A DNA stretch of 64,000 nt from CAYWCV01 sp964629885 (lineage in GTDB: Bacteria > Bacteroidota > Rhodothermia > Balneolales > CAYWCV01), in the NCBI GenBank assembly GCA_964629885.1, contig CAZVRJ010000002.1:1-64000 (forward strand), read 5' to 3'. The notes under the pieces are model-generated. The model worked only from the letters and a program-made list of their open reading frames with translations, was not told the origin of the DNA and made no database searches. The translations under genes were made by a program, and so were the position numbers. Below, one piece after another: positions 26,729 through 35,193 of the stretch. How positions within the stretch are numbered: position 1 is the first letter of the stretch; every line of letters begins with the position of its first letter.

Positions 26729-28741
26729 ATGCGGATAGCATCACAGGAAAGCAATTTAGAACGTCTTGCTTTTATACAAGGATTGCTTGTCGGGCTAAGT
26801 CCGCTCCCGTTTGTCCTTTTTGATGTAGCGGCTGGAAACTACCAATACCCAAAATGGTTCGCGATAATACCGTACCTCGCGTTTGCGGTTAATCTATTTA
26901 CGGTTTTTTATCCGTATAGAAAATGGAGAAACAGGCGGTTATTTGGCACCATCGGTGTTGTGATAACATCTTCGGTGCTATACCCAATGCTACCTGAGCG
27001 GCCCGACATCACCCTCGCAGTGTTGGTACTATTGGCCGTCGCCCATTTTTCACTGTTCGAGCAGAACGTTTTCGCCCACTATGCACGTCGAGTTTCACGA
27101 TTTGACCGATACAACATCAGCCTGAAAAGTGGCGTGCTCAGCTTCAGCGCTCTCCAAGCGATTATCGTGCTCAACGATTGGGATATCGGGCTCCCTTCGA
27201 TGGCCATCAGTTCACTGACATTCAGCGCCATTCTGGTCGCTGTCATTTTTCTTGTCGTAGGCAAGCCAGTTTTTCGGTTATCAACCGTGCTGCTCAATGT
27301 TGGATGGGCGCTTGTTCTGGTTGTGAGCATTATTGTGCATCCAGATTCATATACGCTGTCCTACATTTTGCTCACTGTGTTTTTGGTAAGCTTGCCTACT
27401 CAGAAGAGAGATGGCAATAACGGCGGATGGCTTGAGTATGCAGTTGCCAAACCGGCCAGGGCGTTGGTATCGATGTTCCTGGCTGCCGGATTTATCGGAT
27501 CGGTCCTGCTTTACTTGCCCGTGTCTCAAACGGGTCCGATTTCTTGGTTAGACACGTTCTTTACGGCAATAAGTGCTGTTTGCGTTACAGGGCTCATTGT
27601 GGTCGACACGCCGATGGCCTACACCTTCTGGGGCCAGCTAATTATCCTGATCCTTATTCAACTGGGTGGTTTGGGTATCATGAGCGTGTCCATCATTTTG
27701 CTTCAAAGGCTCGGGAAGCGTATAAGCATCAGCCAGGAGCAAGTAGTGGTATCGATGACCGATGCCGACAAACGGGACATCTACAAGTCGATACGATTGA
27801 TCCTGGCTTTTACCATTGCAGCCGAATTGTTGGGCGCCGTCTTGTTGAGCACCATGTTCTTTCGGGCCGGTGATGAATTTGGATATGCCGTATGGAGGGG
27901 TCTGTTCACATCGGTGTCGGCATTTTGTAATGCTGGTTTTGCCCTGCAAAGCGACAGCTTGATGGCTTACGCCGGGAATTCGGGCATACTTACGGTCGTC
28001 TCCGTACTCATCATATTAGGCGGTATCTCGCCATTGTACACCATGATGATAATGCGGCGGAAATCGTTAAAGACGCTCAACGCCGGTCTGAAACTTACCT
28101 TGTACGTTGTTCTAGCATTAATTGTACTTGGCACAATGTCCATATTAGTGTTTGAGTGGAATGGCACCCTCGGATCTATGGCTTACGGCGACAAAATTAT
28201 GAATGCCTGGTTTCAATCCGCCACGCTTCGCACGGCTGGTTTTAACTCTGTTGACCAAGCCCTGCTTAGCACCCCTGCCTATTTGATGTCGCTGGTTTGG
28301 ATGGTTATCGGCGGTAGTCCGGGTGGCACGGCCGGGGGGATCAAAACAGCGGTAGTGGGATTGATTCTGCTAAACTTTATCTCGCAGATCAATCAAAAAC
28401 AAAGCTTGACCTTCGCGGGAAGGGTGTTTCCTACGGGGTCTTTACTCCAAGCGGCCTCGATAGTGACCGCATACGGTTTTGTGCTTTCGATAGTGCTCCT
28501 GGCGATGTTGTTGACTCAAAATATCCCGATAGACGCACTATTATTTGAAGTAATATCCGCTTTGAGCACGGTTGGCCTCTCGATGGGAGCGACAAGCATG
28601 GTAGATCCACTTGGCAAATGGATCCTGATTTTCACTATGTTTATTGGCAGGGTGGGTGCCGTAACCATATTCATGCTGTTGAGTAAAGAGTCGCAGACAG
28701 ACCACATGGAGTACCCCGAAGAGCAACTTACGTTAGCATAA
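26729..28741 (+). CDS. ktrB: TrkH/KtrB-family potassium transporter subunit with N-terminal membrane extension
   Basis: It is the ion-conducting subunit of a Trk/Ktr potassium uptake system. The four pore loops each keep the filter glycine: CVTGL, CNAGF, RTAGF and STVGL, and GGSPGGTAGG precedes the fourth repeat. The first 240 of 670 residues carry about eight extra hydrophobic segments not part of the core KtrB fold; such extensions occur in some Bacteroidota TrkH proteins. It heads an operon with ktrA 10 nt downstream. Confidence 0.92.
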   Translation: MRIASQESNLERLAFIQGLLVGLSPLPFVLFDVAAGNYQYPKWFAIIPYLAFAVNLFTVFYPYRKWRNRRLFGTIGVVITSSVLYPMLPERPDITLAVLVLLAVAHFSLFEQNVFAHYARRVSRFDRYNISLKSGVLSFSALQAIIVLNDWDIGLPSMAISSLTFSAILVAVIFLVVGKPVFRLSTVLLNVGWALVLVVSIIVHPDSYTLSYILLTVFLVSLPTQKRDGNNGGWLEYAVAKPARALVSMFLAAGFIGSVLLYLPVSQTGPISWLDTFFTAISAVCVTGLIVVDTPMAYTFWGQLIILILIQLGGLGIMSVSIILLQRLGKRISISQEQVVVSMTDADKRDIYKSIRLILAFTIAAELLGAVLLSTMFFRAGDEFGYAVWRGLFTSVSAFCNAGFALQSDSLMAYAGNSGILTVVSVLIILGGISPLYTMMIMRRKSLKTLNAGLKLTLYVVLALIVLGTMSILVFEWNGTLGSMAYGDKIMNAWFQSATLRTAGFNSVDQALLSTPAYLMSLVWMVIGGSPGGTAGGIKTAVVGLILLNFISQINQKQSLTFAGRVFPTGSLLQAASIVTAYGFVLSIVLLAMLLTQNIPIDALLFEVISALSTVGLSMGATSMVDPLGKWILIFTMFIGRVGAVTIFMLLSKESQTDHMEYPEEQLTLA

Positions 28742-28751
28742 CAAGCAAATC

Positions 28752-29417
28752 ATGGCACAACAGATCATCATCATCGGACTTGGGCATTTTGGGATGTCCT
28801 TGGCAAAAACCTTGGCGGCTCGTCAAGTTGAAGTGATTGCAACCGACATCCGAAAGCATCTGGTGGACGAAGCCTCAATATTTGTGTCTGAGGCTATTCT
28901 GATGGATGCAAGTGACGAGCAGGCACTGTCCAATCTTCGTCCCAAAGAACGCGATGCGGCTGTCTGTGCTATAGGCGACGACTCCAAAGAGGCATCGATC
29001 ATTGCTACCGCATTACTCCGGCAGATGGGTTGCCCCTATGTGATTGCCCGTGCAAACGATGAAATCCACGCCAGAATCTTACGCCTAGTCGGGGCGCATC
29101 TTGTCGTCAACCCCGAACAGGAGTTTGGCAACCGATTTGCAAACAAACTGCTGTACAGAAATGTCATTGCCGACACGGCGCTTCACGATGGGCTTACACT
29201 CACCGAGATTTCCGTCCACAACAAAATGGCGGGCAAAACGCTCGCAGAGCTGCAGCTTCCGAAAAAGTATGGGGTCATGGTAGTGGGAATTCGCCGGGTC
29301 GCCCCCCCGGAAGTCGTTCAGCCATCGCCGGATGTACCTTTAAACGAAGCCGACACGCTCCTTGTGGTGTCAAACGAAAAGAACATCATCCACATGATAA
29401 AAAGCCTGTTCGTATGA
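28752..29417 (+). CDS. ktrA: KtrA-type RCK regulatory subunit of potassium uptake
   Basis: A single RCK_N Rossmann domain (IIIIGLGHFGMSLAKTLA, residues 4-21, dinucleotide-binding) is followed by an RCK_C domain (about residues 140-221, GKTLAELQLPKKYGVMVVGI). The 221-residue length is typical of KtrA rather than the doubled TrkA. It forms the cytoplasmic gating ring on KtrB and senses nucleotide. It lies 10 nt after ktrB and overlaps the next gene by 4 nt (ATGA), so all three are translated together. Confidence 0.93.
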   Translation: MAQQIIIIGLGHFGMSLAKTLAARQVEVIATDIRKHLVDEASIFVSEAILMDASDEQALSNLRPKERDAAVCAIGDDSKEASIIATALLRQMGCPYVIARANDEIHARILRLVGAHLVVNPEQEFGNRFANKLLYRNVIADTALHDGLTLTEISVHNKMAGKTLAELQLPKKYGVMVVGIRRVAPPEVVQPSPDVPLNEADTLLVVSNEKNIIHMIKSLFV

Positions 29418-30106
29418 AAACGCTGCTATCCATCCGATTGGGGATCGTAATCATCCTGACGCTGATACTGGTGATGGCATTCAGCTCCATTTACGTCTTC
29501 ACCAGAATGAGTCCGGCTATCGAAATCATCATCCAACAAAATGAGCGATCCCTTCTTGCCTGCGAAGAAATGCTGTTCGCCATGTTGTACAACGACTTGA
29601 CGGTGACTTCAGGAAATCAGGGTGCCTCGGTGATTCGTTTTGAACAAGCTTTGAACAGTGCCATTAACAACATCACAGAACCCGAAGAGCCGGAAATCCT
29701 GGACGCCATTCAGCAATCGTATAAGTCTGCCTTGGCCGGTGACGCACAATCAAGGATTCGATTGATGGAAGGCATTGCATCGCTTAGCGCAATCAACCGG
29801 GACGCCATGTACCAAGCTGACGTCCGTGCACGTCGCCTCGGAACAGCAGGTGCCTGGAGTGTTGTCTTCATTACCCTGTTTGTGGTTGTATCTACCTTGA
29901 TTTTTAGGAACAATCTATTCTCAAGGTTGATTATTCCGGTCAACGAACTTAAAGAATCGGTCGAGGCCTTCCTGCAAGGGGACATCTACAGAAGGTGCAA
30001 CAGTCGTGGCCACCCGAAGGACATTCAGCAGCTATTCAGCAATGTGAACGAGTTGCTCGATAATACACTGCCTAACCAACCGGATATCAACCCTCATCGT
30101 AAATAA
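29414..30106 (+). CDS. Two-helix membrane sensor-like protein with HAMP-like tail, third gene of the ktr operon
   Basis: The layout is that of a chemoreceptor front end without an output domain. A first membrane helix lies at about residues 10-30, a helical external region of about 130 residues follows, a second helix is at about 145-165, and then a HAMP-like stretch starts at IPVNELKESVEAFLQGDI. It ends at residue 230 with no kinase, cyclase or methyl-accepting part. Tight 4-nt overlap with ktrA suggests a role in potassium uptake or sensing; this is inference. I do not know a named family for it. Confidence 0.65.
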   Translation: MKTLLSIRLGIVIILTLILVMAFSSIYVFTRMSPAIEIIIQQNERSLLACEEMLFAMLYNDLTVTSGNQGASVIRFEQALNSAINNITEPEEPEILDAIQQSYKSALAGDAQSRIRLMEGIASLSAINRDAMYQADVRARRLGTAGAWSVVFITLFVVVSTLIFRNNLFSRLIIPVNELKESVEAFLQGDIYRRCNSRGHPKDIQQLFSNVNELLDNTLPNQPDINPHRK

Positions 30107-30165
30107 TTCAGTAAATTGAATCAATGTTAAAGTGGGAGGCGGTTTGTATATAGGGTATAAAAATC

Positions 30166-31281
30166 ATGACAGCGAATTCGTACAAGGATAAGTTCAGCGC
30201 TTTGTTAGCCGATGCCGGGGTCACTATCAACGGTGATGCGTCTCACGATGTGATCGTTCACAACGAAGGTCTATATCCTAGAGCCCTCATACATGGCTCA
30301 CTCGGTCTAGGTGAAGCTTATATGGAGGGCTGGTGGGAATCTCCTAGGTTGGATGAATTTTTCTTTAAGGTGCTATCTAAAGAGCTCGATCAAAAAGTAC
30401 GCTCCAGACACTGGCTCATTGAAAGCATCAAGGCGCGTATTCTGAATCCACAAAAATATGCCGCCTACGAAATTGGCGAACATCACTATGATTTGGATGA
30501 TGATCTATTCGCCCTAATGCTCGATCAACGTATGATCTACAGCTGCGGATACTGGAAGGGTGCCACGAACTTGGATGACGCCCAAATCGCAAAACTGGAT
30601 CTCGTATTCAAGAAATTGGATCTGAAACCAGGCATGAGAGTTCTCGACATCGGATGTGGATGGGGCGGCGCTGCCATTCATGCCGCCGAAAACTATGGGG
30701 TTGAGGTTGTGGGAATAACCGTTTCGAAACAGCAGGCTGATTTTGCTACAAAACGAGCAGGTTCACTTCCCGTCCGTTTTTTACTGACCGATTATCGGGA
30801 ATTAAGCGACAGATACGATTGCATTTACTCCATTGGTATGTTCGAGCATGTCGGTTACAAAAACTACCGTACCTATTTTCAAAAAGTAGCAGACATGTTG
30901 AAACCAGACGGATTATTCCTTCTGCATACCATTGGAAGCAACCTATCAGTCACACATACCGACAGTTGGATAGAAAAGCACATTTTCCCTAACTCGATGT
31001 TGCCATCGGCATTGCAGATAACGGCTGCCAGTGAAGGGCTATTCATTGTTGAAGATTGGCACAGCTTTGGGACTCATTACGATCGTACATTGATGGAATG
31101 GCATCTCAATGTCGCTCGAAACAGGGATACCATCACCCAACGTTTTGGCGAGTCGTTTTATCGCATGTGGGAGTACTATCTACTCTCGAGCGCCGGCTCG
31201 TTTCGTGCAAGAAAAAACCAGCTCTGGCAAATCGTGCTATCACCGAAGGGCGTACTAGGGGGGTATCATAGTCTACGATAG
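30166..31281 (+). CDS. cfa: Cyclopropane-fatty-acyl-phospholipid synthase
   Basis: It adds a methylene from S-adenosylmethionine to double bonds of membrane phospholipids. The SAM-binding core is VLDIGCGWGGAAIHAAENYG, and GITVSKQQADFA, MFEHVGYKNYRTYF and the closing YLLSSAGSFRARKNQLWQ are family signatures. At 371 residues it is near the E. coli Cfa length. The N-terminal region (about 1-100) is the lipid-binding part. It stands alone and converges on the pirin gene, with 39 nt between stops. Regulation is not visible. Confidence 0.95.
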   Translation: MTANSYKDKFSALLADAGVTINGDASHDVIVHNEGLYPRALIHGSLGLGEAYMEGWWESPRLDEFFFKVLSKELDQKVRSRHWLIESIKARILNPQKYAAYEIGEHHYDLDDDLFALMLDQRMIYSCGYWKGATNLDDAQIAKLDLVFKKLDLKPGMRVLDIGCGWGGAAIHAAENYGVEVVGITVSKQQADFATKRAGSLPVRFLLTDYRELSDRYDCIYSIGMFEHVGYKNYRTYFQKVADMLKPDGLFLLHTIGSNLSVTHTDSWIEKHIFPNSMLPSALQITAASEGLFIVEDWHSFGTHYDRTLMEWHLNVARNRDTITQRFGESFYRMWEYYLLSSAGSFRARKNQLWQIVLSPKGVLGGYHSLR

Positions 31282-31320
31282 TGGTGAAAACAGCAGAATA
31301 AAACTTGTTTTTTATGCGTC

Positions 31321-32061
31321 CTACCCAGAATACATCCCATTTCGCGAGTAGGGCGCCGATTCGTCGACCATGAAATAGACGATTTCAGCATTTGGGTGAG
31401 CTTTCACCATTACATCCTCGTTTTCGACCAAGAGCCCATCCCCTTTCTCGAGCACAATGTCATGGTCAGGCAGCTGCACGGCCCCCGAAAATACATATAG
31501 GTAGCCTGTGCGTCCCTTCAACTCCGGTGTCCTGATTTCAGCCGAATCGAGCAGGCGCGTGTCGTACAACCACGACTCGCTGCGAATCTTCAGCGGTGCG
31601 TCGCTGCGTTCGGGTCCGCCGATCCACCGCCATTCATCATCCGAAAATTCTTCGTCGAAATCAGCGAACTGGACTGTTGGTTCAAGGTCGTCGGTATGTG
31701 GACGAAAAAATACCTGCAGCATATCGATCGGATCAGCATCTTGCGGAACATCCTCTTCGTGGTAGATGACCACACCGGCATTCATCATCATCATCTTGTG
31801 AGCATTGATCGGCATGTGGATGCCTTGGCTGTCGCTGTGGTACATCGTCCCACGCCGCATGTACGACAGTATCTCGTCGTTGGCATGCGGGTGCATCCCG
31901 ATCGTGAAGCCAGGCTCCAATGTGGAATGGTCGAAGGCACCCAGCGTGGCAAGTCCGCGATCATTTCGGTTATTACGCTTCAAGCCGGGATAAACACGGC
32001 GCATCACAAATTTGCCCCTGTTTAATTCCAATCGTTCGGATGCTCTACTTACAGTGATCAT
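31321..32061 (-). CDS. Pirin-family bicupin protein (YhaK/YhhW type)
   Basis: The N-terminal cupin holds the pirin signature, FTIGMHPHANDEILSYMRRG and YHSDSQGI, with the metal ligands His, His, Glu and His. The C-terminal cupin (about 160-246) is less conserved. Some members act as quercetinases, others have redox or stress roles. The 246-residue length is usual. Its own promoter with a perfect TATAAT lies 20 nt upstream of the ATG. Confidence 0.88.
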   Translation of the reverse strand: MITVSRASERLELNRGKFVMRRVYPGLKRNNRNDRGLATLGAFDHSTLEPGFTIGMHPHANDEILSYMRRGTMYHSDSQGIHMPINAHKMMMMNAGVVIYHEEDVPQDADPIDMLQVFFRPHTDDLEPTVQFADFDEEFSDDEWRWIGGPERSDAPLKIRSESWLYDTRLLDSAEIRTPELKGRTGYLYVFSGAVQLPDHDIVLEKGDGLLVENEDVMVKAHPNAEIVYFMVDESAPYSRNGMYSG

Positions 32062-32080
32062 AATCTGCCTTGCTACTTTT

Positions 32081-32109
32081 ATTATACCGATGCGAAATGA
32101 TCACACAAA
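32081..32109 (-). promoter_or_regulatory. Promoter of the pirin gene
   Basis: On the minus strand TTTGTG (32104-32109) and TATAAT (32081-32086) are separated by 17 bp. Transcription would begin near 32074, giving a short leader before the ATG at 32061. ACACAA and TTGTGT flank the -35 box as a possible inverted repeat. Confidence 0.6.
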
Positions 32110-32195
32110 CCAAAGATTGTGTTGAGTGCACCGAATATGATTTATTTGTTTACAACAACTAATTTATACCAAAATACGTTCATTCCCAAGCACTC

Positions 32196-33623
32196 TTACT
32201 TATCGCCGGTGATATTGATCGGATTCTTCACTTTCAACCTCTCAATTTCTATGGATGCTTCGGCAGTTGCATTCAGCACAAATTGGATGTCATGTCGTGT
32301 CACTAAGAAATTCCACGTCTGAAAATCAATCGTATCAATATTCAGGTCTAGTCGTTCAGCCGATTTACCTTTTTCAATAGCCTCGGAAATAATCGCTGGT
32401 AATCGTCGTATCTCATCTCCAATAAACAATACCAAATATTCCGACAGCATTTCAAGTGCATATTCGTATATCGCATAATTCGCTGCATTAATAGCCTGGC
32501 TTTCGGTATGAACATCGTACCTAAGATTTGTAATCACCAGCTTGCGTTCTGCTGCTAGGTACTCAGGTTGCCCGATGATGTATATCGATCCATTGGTAAA
32601 TCCACTCACATCCAGTTGGATGGCAATGCCATCTTCAGTGCCGTACATACGTGCTTTGCGAATTTTGAGCTCCATGCCATAGCGAGAAATAACCAGACCT
32701 TTGATCTGCTTAACGAGCATTTCGTTTACGATATCGTATGGAACGGTGCCCTTTACTGCCATCGACAAGGTATCGAGATCGGGCATTTTTTGCCTGATGT
32801 CCGGCAGGCGCGATGAAGCCGCCAACGCTGTGGAATCGAATCCTACTTCAGTATAAGCTGCCACCAACACGTCAAAAGTAATATCCTGATTATCTGCTAA
32901 GCTCAAATCAGCGTAAATGTGTTGTCCGTGAATTTTAAACCAAATCCGAGGTTCTTCTTTAACTATTGCCATAGGTTTCTGGATGTCGCCCCATACTTTC
33001 GCAATAGCTTTATGTAAGTTGATGTGCTCATAAACGGCAGAATCAACCTTGGCAAGCAGCTCAACCTCCCTTTTGGCGATAAGATTCTCGAGATACTTAG
33101 TAAGAGGGATGCGCAGCGGACCCAACTTCAATTCTGGGTTTTCAACCCAATCGATTCCATCGAGTCGGGTGTCCGTCATGATTTTCCAGTTAGAATCGAT
33201 ATCAACAGCCGACGATATGTTGAGAGTAAGAGTGGATTCAATCGGTTGTTTATGGCCAAGCCGTACTCCCAAGATGTACTTGAAGTAATTACCTTTCATC
33301 ATCACAGGCACGGAATAAATCATACGACCTTGTTTGAGCGACATACGAATCGGACTCATCTTCGTGACCTCGAGGTAAATACTGTCTTTACCATCGTTAA
33401 TACGAAATCCGTGGTCTATGAACTTCCCATCTATTTTGATGTTCATCCAATCCTCAAACTGCTGGATTGGATAATATATCGGCATGCGATAATACGACAG
33501 ATCATGCTTGATTTGGGCTTCAAGCAGAATCGATTTGGGCGCTTCAGGATTTACTCTTTTACAGGAGCTCGTGTAAAATCCAGCAATAACGCAGCCTATA
33601 GCAACAATTAATCTGAGTCTCAT
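32196..33623 (-). CDS. DUF4403-family lipoprotein
   Basis: The N-terminus is a lipoprotein signal (LIVAIGCVIAGFYTSSC) with the modified Cys at about residue 21. The body (475 residues) matches DUF4403, proteins with beta-rich lipid-transfer-like halves; here the halves are about 50-230 and 240-460. Typical lines are ESTLTLNISSAVDIDSNW, KLGPLRIPLTKYLENLIA and FQTWNFLVTRHDIQFVLNA. Its function is unknown. It is alone on the minus strand and followed by 134 nt of A/T-rich spacer that includes the pirin promoter. Confidence 0.75.
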   Translation of the reverse strand: MRLRLIVAIGCVIAGFYTSSCKRVNPEAPKSILLEAQIKHDLSYYRMPIYYPIQQFEDWMNIKIDGKFIDHGFRINDGKDSIYLEVTKMSPIRMSLKQGRMIYSVPVMMKGNYFKYILGVRLGHKQPIESTLTLNISSAVDIDSNWKIMTDTRLDGIDWVENPELKLGPLRIPLTKYLENLIAKREVELLAKVDSAVYEHINLHKAIAKVWGDIQKPMAIVKEEPRIWFKIHGQHIYADLSLADNQDITFDVLVAAYTEVGFDSTALAASSRLPDIRQKMPDLDTLSMAVKGTVPYDIVNEMLVKQIKGLVISRYGMELKIRKARMYGTEDGIAIQLDVSGFTNGSIYIIGQPEYLAAERKLVITNLRYDVHTESQAINAANYAIYEYALEMLSEYLVLFIGDEIRRLPAIISEAIEKGKSAERLDLNIDTIDFQTWNFLVTRHDIQFVLNATAEASIEIERLKVKNPINITGDK

Positions 33624-33823
33624 AATGACTCCAACTACTCAATCTAATGAACCCACCATTATATTCTGTCAAAATCTGGTACTGTATGTACCTAACAAGC
33701 TGCGTTTATTCAACATTTTTACGTTTCAATAAACAATCGTAGCTATACCATCAAATTACACAAGAATTTGATGCATTATGTTCCCGTAAACACAGCAGAT
33801 CCGCGCACAAATCTTATGATCTT

Positions 33824-33887
33824 ATCGATCTTACAGATCCGCGGTCAATCCCATTCTTATCAGATCGATCTTACAGATCCGCGGTCA
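33824..33887. repeat. 24-bp direct repeat including the aroA stop codon
   Basis: A perfect 24-bp repeat lies at 33824-33847 and 33864-33887, 40 bp apart. The right copy holds the last codons and the stop of aroA; the left copy repeats them downstream of the gene. A degenerate third copy may lie at about 33797-33820. Confidence 0.85.
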
Positions 33888-35166
33888 GTCTCTCCAAATC
33901 GGTCCAGAAATCCGGATACGAAACCGCCGCATGCTCGGCGCCATCAATGCTAACCTCGCCGTCGCAGCGTACGGCGGCGACACCGGCGCTCATGGCGATG
34001 CGGTGGTCGTGTCGGCTGTCGACCTCAAGACTATCGAACCAGTGGTCAGGCTGGCCTTCGATACGCATACCGTCCTCAAACTCCTGAACAGGAATGCCCA
34101 TTGCCCGCAGCATGCCGGCCATAGCATCGATACGGTCGCACTCTTTCACACGAAGTTCGCCCGCTCCCCTCACCTCCGACTCACCCTCGGCAAAGGCCAT
34201 GGCAATGGTCAACACCGGAATCTCGTCGATGGCCACCGCTACCTCAGCCTCTGACATGGATGTGGCCTGTAGTTGTGATGGTTTCACCGAAAGGTCAACC
34301 ACGGTCTCTGCACCTGCTTGACGTTCATCAATAATGCGGATTTCGGCGCCCATACGACGCAGCACGTGAAGTGCAGCATCGCGTGTCGAGTTTAAACCCA
34401 CATTCTTCAAGACCAGCTCGCCTTCCTTCATGATAGATCCGGCTACCATCCAAAACGTGGCAGACGAAAAGTCGCCCGGAACATCGTAGTTCTGCAGAGG
34501 AACCTGATGACCTTTAGAGCTGTAGATTAAACGCGTACCATCGGGCAGCACTTCATCTCTGAGCTCAAGCAATACCTCGGTGTGATTTCTGCTACGAACA
34601 GTTTCACGAACGATTACTTCATCGTCGCAAAATAATCCTGCCAACAAGATGCACGATTTGAGCTGAGCACTCGCAATGGGCAATGCGAAATCGATCGCCT
34701 TCAAGCCAGTATTGGCATGGAGTTCTAGTGGTGGATAGGTACCATCGCGTGCTTCGATTTGGGCACCCATTTGCCCTAGCGGACCCATCACCCGTTTCAT
34801 CGGCCGCTTGCTCAGCGACGCATCGCCCGTGAGCGTGCATTCGATGCCGGCACCAGACAATACCCCCACCATCAAGCGCATTGTCGTGCCCGAATTCTCA
34901 CAGTCAATGATACCAGACGGCCGCTGTAGTGTGTGGCGTCCACGGCCGTGCACTTTCACCGTTGTCCCCTCTTGTTCAACTTTGACACCGAGCGATCGAA
35001 TAACTTTCAACGTCGTCTGTGGATCGGCGGCTTGGGCATAGTTTCCAATTGTCGATGTGCCGTCGGCCAACGCGGCGAACATGGCAGCACGGTGTGCAAT
35101 GGACTTATCGGGCGGAATCTGAACAATACCGTTCAGACCACCTTGAATGGAGATGGTTTTACGCAT
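33871..35166 (-). CDS. aroA: 3-phosphoshikimate 1-carboxyvinyltransferase (EPSP synthase)
   Basis: It joins PEP to shikimate 3-phosphate on the way to chorismate. Family motifs are present: IPPDKSIAHRAAMFAALA at the N-terminus, NSGTTMRLMVGVL, LKSCILLAGL and RVKECDRIDAMAGML, and DHRIAMSAGVAAV near the end. The 431-residue length is normal. It lies 27 nt downstream of the large TPR gene. The last codons and the stop are duplicated downstream in a 24-bp direct repeat. Confidence 0.96.
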   Translation of the reverse strand: MRKTISIQGGLNGIVQIPPDKSIAHRAAMFAALADGTSTIGNYAQAADPQTTLKVIRSLGVKVEQEGTTVKVHGRGRHTLQRPSGIIDCENSGTTMRLMVGVLSGAGIECTLTGDASLSKRPMKRVMGPLGQMGAQIEARDGTYPPLELHANTGLKAIDFALPIASAQLKSCILLAGLFCDDEVIVRETVRSRNHTEVLLELRDEVLPDGTRLIYSSKGHQVPLQNYDVPGDFSSATFWMVAGSIMKEGELVLKNVGLNSTRDAALHVLRRMGAEIRIIDERQAGAETVVDLSVKPSQLQATSMSEAEVAVAIDEIPVLTIAMAFAEGESEVRGAGELRVKECDRIDAMAGMLRAMGIPVQEFEDGMRIEGQPDHWFDSLEVDSRHDHRIAMSAGVAAVRCDGEVSIDGAEHAAVSYPDFWTDLERLTADL

Positions 35167-35193
35167 GGGAACTGAAAAAAATAATCGTTTCTA

